Below, in pieces: positions 1 to 4,904 of a DNA stretch of 6,936 nt (the stretch's first letter is position 1; each line of letters starts with the position of its first letter). The notes beneath the pieces are model-generated. The model did no database searches. It was not told where the DNA came from and worked only from the letters and a program-made list of their open reading frames with translations. The DNA comes from Hypericibacter sp963696655 (GTDB lineage Bacteria > Pseudomonadota > Alphaproteobacteria > Dongiales > Dongiaceae), in contig CAVOLB010000002.1 of the NCBI GenBank assembly GCA_963696655.1, forward strand, positions 1 through 6,936, written 5' to 3'. The position numbers were made by a program, and so were the translations under genes.

Positions 1-426
1 GATCGCGCGGTTGCGCTGGGCCTCGACGGAGACGTTGGTGCGCGCATGATGCGCGATCGGGCGGAACTCGTCGAAGCCGGTGCCCATCTCGAGCTCGCGG
101 CCGGCCGCATCGAGCAAGGTCAGGTCGACGGCGACGCCGCGCGAATGGGGCGAGCCCCGGCGCGGATCGGCCAGGAACTCCGGATTGGGATCCTTCTTCC
201 ACAGCGCCCATTGCGCTTCGCTCGGACGGAAGGCGTCGAAGATCTTGAAGCGGTATCCCAGCGCCCGCGCCAGCACGATCGCGCGCGCCAGCGCGTCCGC
301 CGCGTCGCGATGCAGATAGCAGCGCGGATGGGCATAGATCGGCTTGCCGGTGATGTTGTTGGCGGTGGCGTAGGCCAGCTCGATCTCGACGTCCCACTGC
401 GGCGGCTTGATTTCGACCAGATCCAT
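1..426 (-). CDS. ddpX: D-alanyl-D-alanine dipeptidase (VanX/DdpX family), C-terminus cut by window edge
   Basis: Reading the minus strand from an ATG at 426 gives 142 uninterrupted codons running off the left edge. The family (peptidase M15D) is zinc-dependent and cleaves the D-Ala-D-Ala dipeptide; DdpX-type members are thought to recycle it from peptidoglycan turnover, while VanX removes it in glycopeptide resistance. The sequence shows the substrate-site motif FDAFRP (residues 63-68, R67 matching the VanX active-site Arg) and the zinc motif SPHSRGVAVD (92-101), giving ligands H94 and D101, then MGTGFDEF (114-121). The catalytic Glu and third zinc His lie in the C-terminal ExxH-type motif, which is outside the window. 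I see no signal peptide, which fits a cytoplasmic enzyme. A purine-rich GAGAGAG stretch sits about 5 nt before the ATG. It is divergent from tsaB. No vanH or vanA partner is visible, so a recycling or catabolic role is more likely than resistance. The family call is firm; the exact subfamily symbol is less so. Confidence 0.88.
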   Translation of the reverse strand, partial: MDLVEIKPPQWDVEIELAYATANNITGKPIYAHPRCYLHRDAADALARAIVLARALGYRFKIFDAFRPSEAQWALWKKDPNPEFLADPRRGSPHSRGVAVDLTLLDAAGRELEMGTGFDEFRPIAHHARTNVSVEAQRNRAI

Positions 427-463
427 AGGCTCTCTCTCGGCTTATCGCGTCTTTTGTCGCAAG

Positions 464-479
464 ATGGCACCGGCGCCAT
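464..479. repeat. Near-perfect 16-bp palindrome between ddpX and tsaB
   Basis: ATGGC and GCCAT arms flank a CCGG core, with a single mismatched pair (A469 against C474). It sits in the 86-bp divergent region between the two start codons (426 on minus, 513 on plus). A weak plus-strand TTGTCG at 454-459 followed 17 nt later by CATAGC (477-482) could be a promoter overlapping the palindrome. This could be an operator for a dimeric regulator or a chance result of high GC content. Confidence 0.35.
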
Positions 480-512
480 AGCTATCAGGAATTGGAGTCT
501 CCGGGAATCCGC

Positions 513-1316
513 ATGAGTGAGCCTGTGACCGCAGCCATGGCTGGGAGCCCCGGCCCCGACGGGCCGGACGGCATGCCGCATGCGCTGACCCTGGCGCCGA
601 TCGCCAATCCGACGCTGCTGGCGCTCGACAGCACGGGCAATGCCTGCTCGGTGGCGATCTGGCGCGATGGCGCGCTGGCCGCCCATCGGCTGGCCGAGAT
701 GGTGCGCGGCCATGGCGAAAGGTTGCTGCCGATGGTGGCCGACGTCATGAAGGCGGCGTCGCTCGAGATGGCGGCCCTCGATGCCATCGCTGTCACGATC
801 GGTCCCGGCAGCTTCACGGGCCTGCGCATCGGGCTTGCCGCGGCGCGCGGGCTGGGGTTGGCGCTGTCGCGGCCGGTCGTCGGCATCACCAGCTTTCTTG
901 CCGTCGCCGCTTCCCTGCCGGCGGCCCTGCGCCAGGGTTGCGAGATCCTGGTGGCGATCGACACCAAGCGCGATGACGTCTTCCTGCAGCGGTTCGATCC
1001 GGCATTGCGCGCGCTGGCGCCGGCCCGCCTGATGACGGTATCGGAGACGATCGCCGGGCTGCCGCCGGGACCGCTGCTGCTGGCGGGCGACGGCGTGGCG
1101 CTGTTGGCGCCGTCGCTGCCGCGCGATCGCGATATCGCAACAGCGCCAGGGACGGGCCTGATCGAGGCCGCCTTGTTTGCCGGCCTGGTGGTGCGGCTCC
1201 TGGCCTGTGGCGGGGCCGCGCCCGAAGGTCCCTTGTTGATGCCCGATCCCTTTTACCTGCGTGCACCCGACGTCAAGCTGCCGGGCGGTCTGCCGGCCGG
1301 CCCTGCGCCGTCATGA
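513..1316 (+). CDS. tsaB: tRNA t6A37 threonylcarbamoyladenosine biosynthesis protein TsaB
   Basis: TsaB is the non-catalytic ASKHA-fold partner of TsaD. With TsaE it forms the cytoplasmic complex that transfers threonylcarbamoyl from TC-AMP to A37 of ANN-decoding tRNAs. The sequence shows the N-terminal strand LALDSTGNACSVAI (from residue 36), the family signature GPGSFTGLRIG (97-107) and the following ARGLGLAL helix. With the ATG at 513 the protein is 267 aa, somewhat longer than the usual 215-240. The frame is open upstream to a TTG at 492. I chose 513 because a GGGA lies 6 nt upstream, but ATGs at 537 and 573 are in frame, and 573 would place the conserved strand nearer the N-terminus, as in most homologues. 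The first ~30 residues are Gly/Pro/Ala-rich and do not look like family sequence. The stop overlaps the start of rimI (ATGA), so the two are likely co-translated. This pairing is common in bacteria. Confidence 0.93.
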   Translation: MSEPVTAAMAGSPGPDGPDGMPHALTLAPIANPTLLALDSTGNACSVAIWRDGALAAHRLAEMVRGHGERLLPMVADVMKAASLEMAALDAIAVTIGPGSFTGLRIGLAAARGLGLALSRPVVGITSFLAVAASLPAALRQGCEILVAIDTKRDDVFLQRFDPALRALAPARLMTVSETIAGLPPGPLLLAGDGVALLAPSLPRDRDIATAPGTGLIEAALFAGLVVRLLACGGAAPEGPLLMPDPFYLRAPDVKLPGGLPAGPAPS

Positions 1317-1813
1317 CGACCGGCTCGCCCAATCTCTCGGTAAGGCCGACGGTCGCTTTCGATCTCGATGCGCTGGCGCTGCTCCATGCCGAGGCCTTCG
1401 CCCAGGTCTGGGATCAGCCCTGGGACCGCAATTCCATCGCCACGCTGCTGGCGATGCCGGGCGCGTTCGGGCTGGTGGGTTTCGTGGATGATGCGCCGGC
1501 CGGCTTGGTCATCGCGCGGGAGACCGCGGGCGAGGCCGAGATCCTGACCTTGGGCGTCGTTCCCGGCGCGCGCCGGCGGGGCCTCGCGCGGCTGCTGCTC
1601 GACGAAACCGCCAGCCGGGCCGCCGCGGAGGGAGCCGAGCGGCTTTTTCTCGAGGTGGCGGAGGACAATCTCCCGGCCCAGGCGCTCTATGCGCATGCCG
1701 GCTTCGTCAGGGTCGGACGGCGCCCCGACTATTACGCGCGGGGTGCCGGCGTGCGCGTGGCGGCGCTGATCCTGTCCTTGCCCCTGGCGGCCTTGCCCTT
1801 TGCGTCGATCTGA
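1313..1813 (+). CDS. rimI: Ribosomal protein S18-alanine N-acetyltransferase RimI (GNAT family)
   Basis: RimI uses acetyl-CoA to acetylate the N-terminal Ala of ribosomal protein S18 in the cytoplasm. The 166-aa product shows a GNAT fold: the acetyl-CoA loop is in LGVVPGARRRGLARLLL (residues 80-96), followed by the strand FLEV with E114 and the motif NLPAQALYAHAGF (119-131) with Y126. The 12-residue spacing of E114 and Y126 matches the catalytic Glu103/Tyr115 pair known from enterobacterial RimI. The RRPDYY segment (136-141) is the usual family C-terminal motif. It starts at the ATG overlapping the tsaB stop; no strong Shine-Dalgarno is visible, consistent with coupling. The tsaB-rimI adjacency supports RimI over another GNAT enzyme, though substrate specificity is inferred. 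Confidence 0.9.
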   Translation: MTTGSPNLSVRPTVAFDLDALALLHAEAFAQVWDQPWDRNSIATLLAMPGAFGLVGFVDDAPAGLVIARETAGEAEILTLGVVPGARRRGLARLLLDETASRAAAEGAERLFLEVAEDNLPAQALYAHAGFVRVGRRPDYYARGAGVRVAALILSLPLAALPFASI

Positions 1814-1889
1814 CACAAGAACTCGACAGCTCCGTCAATATCGAGAATCGCGGCGCAGTAGAGCGGACAATAATGCCTGGAAAGACCCC

Positions 1890-1900
1890 CCAAGACTTGG
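1890..1900. repeat. Perfect 11-bp palindrome upstream of the mucR-like gene
   Basis: CCAAG and CTTGG arms surround a single A. The loop is too short for a stable terminator hairpin and no T-tract follows directly. It lies about 22 bp upstream of the proposed -35 box at 1922, so it could be a regulator binding site. Chance occurrence is possible. Confidence 0.3.
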
Positions 1901-1921
1901 TCGAATATTGGCGTTTTAATC

Positions 1922-1949
1922 TTGACCGAAGAAGGACCGGCCCTATGCT
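1922..1949 (+). promoter_or_regulatory. Candidate sigma70-type promoter for the mucR-like gene
   Basis: TTGACC (1922-1927, 5 of 6 matches to the -35 consensus) is followed after 16 nt by TATGCT (1944-1949, 4 of 6 matches to the -10). Transcription would start near 1956, giving a leader of about 30 nt. An AT-rich tract directly upstream (1901-1921, including AATATT and TTTTAAT) could act as an UP element or as an autoregulatory site, since MucR/Ros proteins bind AT-rich DNA and several repress their own genes. Confidence 0.6.
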
Positions 1950-1986
1950 TGCGCGGCCTTGAAACAACCCTCGGAACGATCGAACC

Positions 1987-2397
1987 ATGGCCGACACCGC
2001 GAAACCCCAGGATCTGCTGCCGCTCGTCGCCGATATCGTGTCGGCGCATCTGTCCAATAATTCCGTTCCGGTCGCAGAGCTGCCGAACCTCATTCGGGAC
2101 ATCTATCGCGCGCTCTCCACGGTGGGCGAGGCGGAGATCCCGAGCGAGCGGCCGGAACCCGCGGTGCCGGTCAAGAAGTCGGTGTTCCCCGACTACATCG
2201 TCTGTCTGGAGGACGGGAAGAAGCTGAAGATGCTGAAGCGGCATCTGCGGACCGCCTACAACATGACGCCGCAGGAATATCGCGATCGCTGGAGCCTGCC
2301 GCCCGACTATCCGATGGTCGCCCCCAACTATGCCAAGCAGCGCAGCAAGCTGGCCAAGCAGATCGGGCTGGGCACCAAGGCGCGGCGCCGGCGCTGA
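1987..2397 (+). CDS. MucR/Ros-family transcriptional regulator with an altered zinc-finger
   Basis: The 136-aa product matches the Ros/MucR family of alphaproteobacterial DNA-binding proteins, which repress exopolysaccharide, virulence or motility genes and often bind AT-rich sites as oligomers. The N-terminal half (about residues 8-46) is a helical region of the kind used for oligomerisation; a Pro/Glu-rich linker spans 50-62. The C-terminal half has the family core: VCLEDGKKLKMLKRHL (72-87), MTPQEYRDRW (93-102), DYPMVAPNYA (107-116) and a basic tail ending in KARRRR. At the four ligand positions of classical Ros (Cys, Cys, His, His) I see C73, D76, H86 and Y91, so one Cys is replaced by Asp and the second His by Tyr. 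The fold probably survives, as zinc-free homologues are known. The start at 1987 has a GGAACGA stretch about 8 nt upstream and its own promoter candidate. Its targets cannot be read from this window. Confidence 0.92.
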   Translation: MADTAKPQDLLPLVADIVSAHLSNNSVPVAELPNLIRDIYRALSTVGEAEIPSERPEPAVPVKKSVFPDYIVCLEDGKKLKMLKRHLRTAYNMTPQEYRDRWSLPPDYPMVAPNYAKQRSKLAKQIGLGTKARRRR

Positions 2398-2430
2398 GGC
2401 GCGGAATTTCCTCTCAAAGCCCTTACATTC

Positions 2431-2436
2431 TATACA
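2431..2436 (+). promoter_or_regulatory. Weak -10-like element in the mucR-fur gap
   Basis: TATACA (2431-2436) lies in an AT-rich island 3' of the mucR-like gene, with TTTCCT (2407-2412) 18 nt upstream as a poor -35. It could be a distal promoter for the fur operon. I see no clear 19-bp Fur box or Pho box here by eye. Confidence 0.25.
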
Positions 2437-2489
2437 CTTACTGGCGGCCGGCGGCGTTTCCCAGGATAGGCGGACGCCGGGCTTGCCAC

Positions 2490-2495
2490 TATACT
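2490..2495 (+). promoter_or_regulatory. Candidate -10 box of the fur-ols promoter
   Basis: TATACT matches the -10 consensus at 5 of 6 positions and is 37 nt before the fur ATG, predicting a transcript start near 2502. There is no good -35 at the usual spacing (TAGGCG at 2467-2472), so it may need an activator. The start site would fall on the palindrome at 2501-2511. Confidence 0.4.
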
Positions 2496-2500
2496 TCCGC

Positions 2501-2511
2501 GAGCCGGGCTC
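2501..2511. repeat. Perfect 11-bp palindrome at the predicted fur transcript start
   Basis: GAGCC and GGCTC arms surround a central G. Its place directly after the TATACT box would suit a repressor operator, but it is GC-rich and unlike the AT-rich boxes bound by Fur, Mur or Irr. In DNA this rich in GC, chance is a real alternative. Confidence 0.28.
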
Positions 2512-2531
2512 CCGAGGTAGGCTGAGAAACG

Positions 2532-2960
2532 ATGATTTCTCGAATCGAAAAGCTGTGCAACGACCGCGGCCTGAAGATGACCGATCAGCGCCGGGTCATC
2601 GCGCGCGTGCTGTCGGACGCCCAGGACCATCCCGATGTGGAACAGGTCTATCGCCGGGCGACCGCGATCGACCCTCGCATCTCGATCTCGACGGTCTATC
2701 GCACTGTCAAGCTGTTCGAGGAAGCCAGCATTCTCGACCGGCATGATTTCCGCGACGGGCGCGCCCGCTATGAGGAAGTGCCGGAGCATCACCACGATCA
2801 CCTGATCGATGTGCAGTCCGGCCGCGTCATCGAGTTCAACAACGAAGAGATCGAGAAGCTTCAGCATGCCGTGGCGGAGAAGCTGGGCTATCGCCTGATC
2901 GGGCACCGGCTCGAGCTCTATGGCGTGCCGCTGGTCGGCGGAAAAGAGCGCAAGGAATGA
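2532..2960 (+). CDS. fur: Fur-family metal-responsive transcriptional regulator
   Basis: Fur-family proteins are dimeric cytoplasmic repressors whose DNA binding depends on a bound metal (iron for Fur, manganese for alphaproteobacterial Mur). The 142-aa length is standard. The N-terminal winged helix runs to about residue 80, with MTDQRRVIARVL (16-27), H33 and the recognition-helix motif ISISTVYRTVKLFEEA (50-65). The dimerisation domain carries the metal motif HHHDH (86-90) along with E81, E105/E108 and H125. The CxxC pair that follows HHHDHLI in E. coli Fur is replaced by D93 and S96, so the Cys4 structural zinc site is absent, as is usual in alphaproteobacterial Fur/Mur. The DNA-binding half argues against Irr (no heme motif seen), Zur or PerR. 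Whether iron or manganese is sensed cannot be told from sequence alone. The start at 2532 has a weak GAGAAA upstream. The stop overlaps the olsB start (ATGA). Confidence 0.92.
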   Translation: MISRIEKLCNDRGLKMTDQRRVIARVLSDAQDHPDVEQVYRRATAIDPRISISTVYRTVKLFEEASILDRHDFRDGRARYEEVPEHHHDHLIDVQSGRVIEFNNEEIEKLQHAVAEKLGYRLIGHRLELYGVPLVGGKERKE

Positions 2961-3850
2961 GCGGAAGGCCGGTACCGCCGACGGCCGATCGGGTGCTGCC
3001 GAACCGCGCGAGACCTGCGACCCCGGGACCGGCCAAGACCGGCAAGCCGGTCGATATCCATGCCGGCGATCTCGAGCTCAGGCTGGCCGAGAACGAAGCC
3101 GAGATCGAGGCGGCCCAGCGCCTGCGCTATCGCGTGTTCTATCAGGAGATGTCGGCCGAGCCGACGCCGGAGATGGCGGCGGCAAGCCGCGATTTCGACA
3201 GTTTCGATCCCTTCTGCGATCATCTCCTGGTGATCGACCGGCGTGTCGGGGAAGGGGCGGCCGGCGTGGTCGGCACCTATCGCCTGTTGCGCCGTTCGCG
3301 CGCCGCCGAGCGCGGCCGGTTCTACTCGGTCGACGAATATGACATCGCGCCCCTGGTCGCGCATCCGGGCGAACTGCTGGAGCTGGGCCGTTCCTGCATC
3401 GATGCCGAGCATCGCTCGCGCGCCGCGATGCAGCTCTTGTGGCGCGGCATCGCCGACTATGTGATGTATCACGACGTGGCGCTGATGTTCGGCTGCGCCT
3501 CCCTGCCGGGCATCGACCCGGCGGCCCATGCGCTGCCGCTCTCCTATCTCTATTACAATCACCTGGCGCCGGAGCAGTTGCGGCCGCACGCCCTGCCGTC
3601 GCGCTATGTCGATATGCGGCTGATGCCGCGCGAGGCGATCGATCTGAAGGCGGCGCTCCTCGCTTTGCCGCCGCTGATCAAGGGCTATCTGCGGCTCGGC
3701 GGTTTCGTGGGCGACGGCGCCGTGGTCGATACCCAGTTCAACACCACCGACGTCTGCGTCATCGTGAAGACGGACTGGGTCACCGACAAATATTTCAAGC
3801 ATTACACGCGCGAGGACGCCGCCTCGCGCCCGGCGGCCGGGCCCGCTTGA
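2957..3850 (+). CDS. olsB: L-ornithine N(alpha)-acyltransferase OlsB-like (GNAT fold)
   Basis: OlsB moves a 3-hydroxyacyl chain from acyl carrier protein to the alpha-amino group of ornithine, making lyso-ornithine lipid, the first step to the phosphate-free membrane lipid. The 297-aa product has the family pattern: LRLAENEAEIEAAQRLRYRVFYQEM (from residue 41, where the stated motif is the RLRYRVFYQEM core at 55-65), DFDSFDPFCDHLLVID (79-94), GTYRLL (106-111), LELGRSCID (141-149) and YYNHL in the C-terminal part. The first ~36 residues are Pro/Arg-rich, with no family similarity that I can recognise. GGAAAAGAG at 2940-2948 is a good Shine-Dalgarno for the ATG at 2957, which overlaps the fur stop. 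A plsC-family gene follows with a 1-nt overlap, the known olsBA arrangement, which is the main reason for preferring OlsB over a generic hemolysin-type acyltransferase. Acyl-acceptor specificity remains inferred. Confidence 0.83.
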   Translation: MSGRPVPPTADRVLPNRARPATPGPAKTGKPVDIHAGDLELRLAENEAEIEAAQRLRYRVFYQEMSAEPTPEMAAASRDFDSFDPFCDHLLVIDRRVGEGAAGVVGTYRLLRRSRAAERGRFYSVDEYDIAPLVAHPGELLELGRSCIDAEHRSRAAMQLLWRGIADYVMYHDVALMFGCASLPGIDPAAHALPLSYLYYNHLAPEQLRPHALPSRYVDMRLMPREAIDLKAALLALPPLIKGYLRLGGFVGDGAVVDTQFNTTDVCVIVKTDWVTDKYFKHYTREDAASRPAAGPA

Positions 3851-4785
3851 TGGCTCTGCCGCGTCCGCCGCGCCTGAAGCTGCTGCCGCCCGAAGACCCG
3901 CCGCCGGAACTGGTGCTGGGCTCGACCTATCGCGCGATCTTCCGGGCGATCCCCTATATCCTCTGCACGCTGGTCCTGATTCCGCTCCAGGCCTTTGCGA
4001 TCGCCATCGGCTGGTCGCTGGCGCAGCGCCTGCCCATCTTCTATCACCGCATCTGCTGCCGCATCATGGGCATGCATGTGACGATCCGCGGCCACCGCTC
4101 GCGCGCTCACCCGACCCTGTTCATCGCCAACCACAGCTCCTATCTCGACATCATGGTGCTGGGCTCGCTGGTGCCCGCCTCCTTCGTCGCCAAGGCCGAG
4201 ATCGCCGGCTGGCCGTTCTTCGGAACGCTCGCCAAGCTGCAGCGCTCCGTCTTCGTCGATCGTCAGCGCCAGAACACCCATCTGCAGCGCGACGAGATGC
4301 AGAAGCGGATCGACGATGGCGAGAATCTGATCCTGTTCCCGGAAGGCACCTCGGATGACGGCACCACGGTCAAGCCGTTCCGCTCCGCGCTCCTGTCGGT
4401 GGCCGAGCGCCGGGTCGGGCCCGGCCAGACGCCGCTGACGCTGCAGCCGGTCTCGGTCGCCTATACCCGCCTCAACGGCGTGCCGCTCGGGATCGGCTTG
4501 CGCCCGCTGGTCGCCTGGTATGGCGACATGGAGCTGGCGCCGCATCTGGGGCGGTTCCTCGGACTCGGCGACATCGAAGTGGTGGTCGAATTTCATCCGA
4601 CTGTCACGATCGAATCCTTCGGGTCGCGCAAGGCGCTGACCGACCATTGCTTCCGCGAGGTGGCGAGCGGCGTGGCGGCGGCCCTCTCCGGCCGTCCCCA
4701 GGCCCTGCCGGCCGGCGGGCCGGCACCCCTTGGCGCGATGCCGGCGCCGGTCGCCCGGCAGTTACCATCCGGGGTTCCCTCATGA
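3850..4785 (+). CDS. olsA: Lyso-ornithine lipid O-acyltransferase OlsA-like (PlsC/LPLAT family)
   Basis: PlsC-family enzymes esterify a free hydroxyl with an acyl chain at the inner membrane; OlsA does this on the 3-hydroxy group of lyso-ornithine lipid. The 311-aa product has the catalytic NHSSYLD (residues 94-100, the HX4D motif with H95 and D100), the substrate-binding LFPEGTSDDG (162-171), and a hydrophobic segment at about 34-55 that is the likely membrane anchor. The ATG at 3850 sits in TGATG, sharing one base with the olsB stop. The same frame stays open far upstream inside olsB, but the family match begins only after 3850. The last ~33 residues are rich in Pro, Gly and Ala and extend past the domain. 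Position directly after olsB supports OlsA; alternatively it could be a 1-acyl-glycerol-3-phosphate acyltransferase (PlsC), since the motifs do not separate them. Confidence 0.85.
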   Translation: MALPRPPRLKLLPPEDPPPELVLGSTYRAIFRAIPYILCTLVLIPLQAFAIAIGWSLAQRLPIFYHRICCRIMGMHVTIRGHRSRAHPTLFIANHSSYLDIMVLGSLVPASFVAKAEIAGWPFFGTLAKLQRSVFVDRQRQNTHLQRDEMQKRIDDGENLILFPEGTSDDGTTVKPFRSALLSVAERRVGPGQTPLTLQPVSVAYTRLNGVPLGIGLRPLVAWYGDMELAPHLGRFLGLGDIEVVVEFHPTVTIESFGSRKALTDHCFREVASGVAAALSGRPQALPAGGPAPLGAMPAPVARQLPSGVPS

Positions 4786-4790
4786 TAGAG
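4762..4790 (+). promoter_or_regulatory. Weak candidate promoter ahead of miaB
   Basis: TTACCA (4762-4767) followed after 16 nt by GATAGA (4784-4789) could serve as an internal promoter for miaB-phoH, with a transcript start around 4796. The -10 match is poor (3 of 6), and the elements lie in the end of olsA. Confidence 0.22.
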
Positions 4791-4898
4791 TGGCGCCATA
4801 TGGAAATGAGCGAGGGTGACGCGAAGCGGATCGAGCGGCGCCGGAGCGGGGCCGGAACGGTCCTGCCGCCTGCGGCCTCCTTTCCGCCCGTGACGTGA
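4782..4898 (+). CDS. Possible 38-aa small ORF coupling olsA to miaB
   Basis: An ATG at 4782 overlaps the olsA stop (ATGA) and opens a 38-codon frame whose TGA (4896-4898) ends 3 nt before the TTG start of miaB. A GGGG at 4771-4774 lies 7 nt upstream as a plausible Shine-Dalgarno. The peptide begins MIEWRHMEMSEGDAKRIERRR and ends in a Pro/Ala-rich tail; it matches no family I know. The frame also extends upstream inside olsA, so it could be a chance open frame in GC-rich DNA. Its value may be in carrying ribosomes to the SD-less miaB start rather than in the peptide itself. Alternative internal ATGs lie at 4800 and 4806. Confidence 0.35.
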   Translation: MIEWRHMEMSEGDAKRIERRRSGAGTVLPPAASFPPVT

Positions 4899-4901
4899 AC
4901 A

Positions 4902-4904
4902 TTG
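4902..4904 (+). promoter_or_regulatory. TTG start of miaB without Shine-Dalgarno
   Basis: The bases just upstream (CCCGTGACGTGAACA) contain no anti-16S match. A stop codon in the miaB frame at 4896-4898 rules out an upstream start, and downstream starts would remove C12. That same TGA also ends the 38-codon frame from 4782, so initiation may depend on ribosomes terminating there. Confidence 0.7.

Larger units (their letters stand above)
1814..1986 (+). other. Intergenic region between rimI and the mucR-like gene
   Basis: This 173-bp gap is visibly more AT-rich than its surroundings, especially 1901-1926. I see no convincing coding frame and no classical hairpin-plus-U-tract terminator for rimI. 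It holds a short perfect palindrome (1890-1900) and the best promoter-like sequence in the window (1922-1949). Imperfect inverted copies of a CAATATTCGA-like word occur near 1837-1845 and 1901-1910. Confidence 0.5.

Noticed and set aside
46..516. A 156-codon plus-strand frame at the left edge
   Set aside because: It is the complement of the dipeptidase gene, whose minus-strand reading contains the FRP and SxHxxGxAxD motifs.
120..713. A 197-codon minus-strand frame spanning the ddpX-tsaB gap
   Set aside because: It overlaps both ddpX (in a different frame) and the start of tsaB, and has no recognisable domain.
1732..2244. A 170-codon minus-strand frame across the rimI-mucR gap
   Set aside because: It crosses the promoter region and runs antisense to rimI and mucR with no family match and no good start signal.
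2376..2406. Possible terminator after the mucR-like gene
   Set aside because: GC-rich inverted words such as GCGCCGGCGC are present, but they lie inside the gene's end and no T-tract follows a stable hairpin.
2918..3802. A 294-codon minus-strand frame opposite olsB
   Set aside because: It mirrors the codon structure of olsB and shows no family motif; olsB itself has clear GNAT/OlsB features and a good ribosome site.
3439..3849. A 5' extension of the olsA frame by 137 codons into olsB
   Set aside because: The extension is an alternate-frame reading of olsB with Arg/Ala-rich composition; the acyltransferase similarity begins after the ATG at 3850, which is placed for coupling to the olsB stop.
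3802..4647. A 281-codon minus-strand frame opposite olsA
   Set aside because: It is antisense to the HX4D and FPEGT motifs of olsA and has a composition typical of shadow frames.
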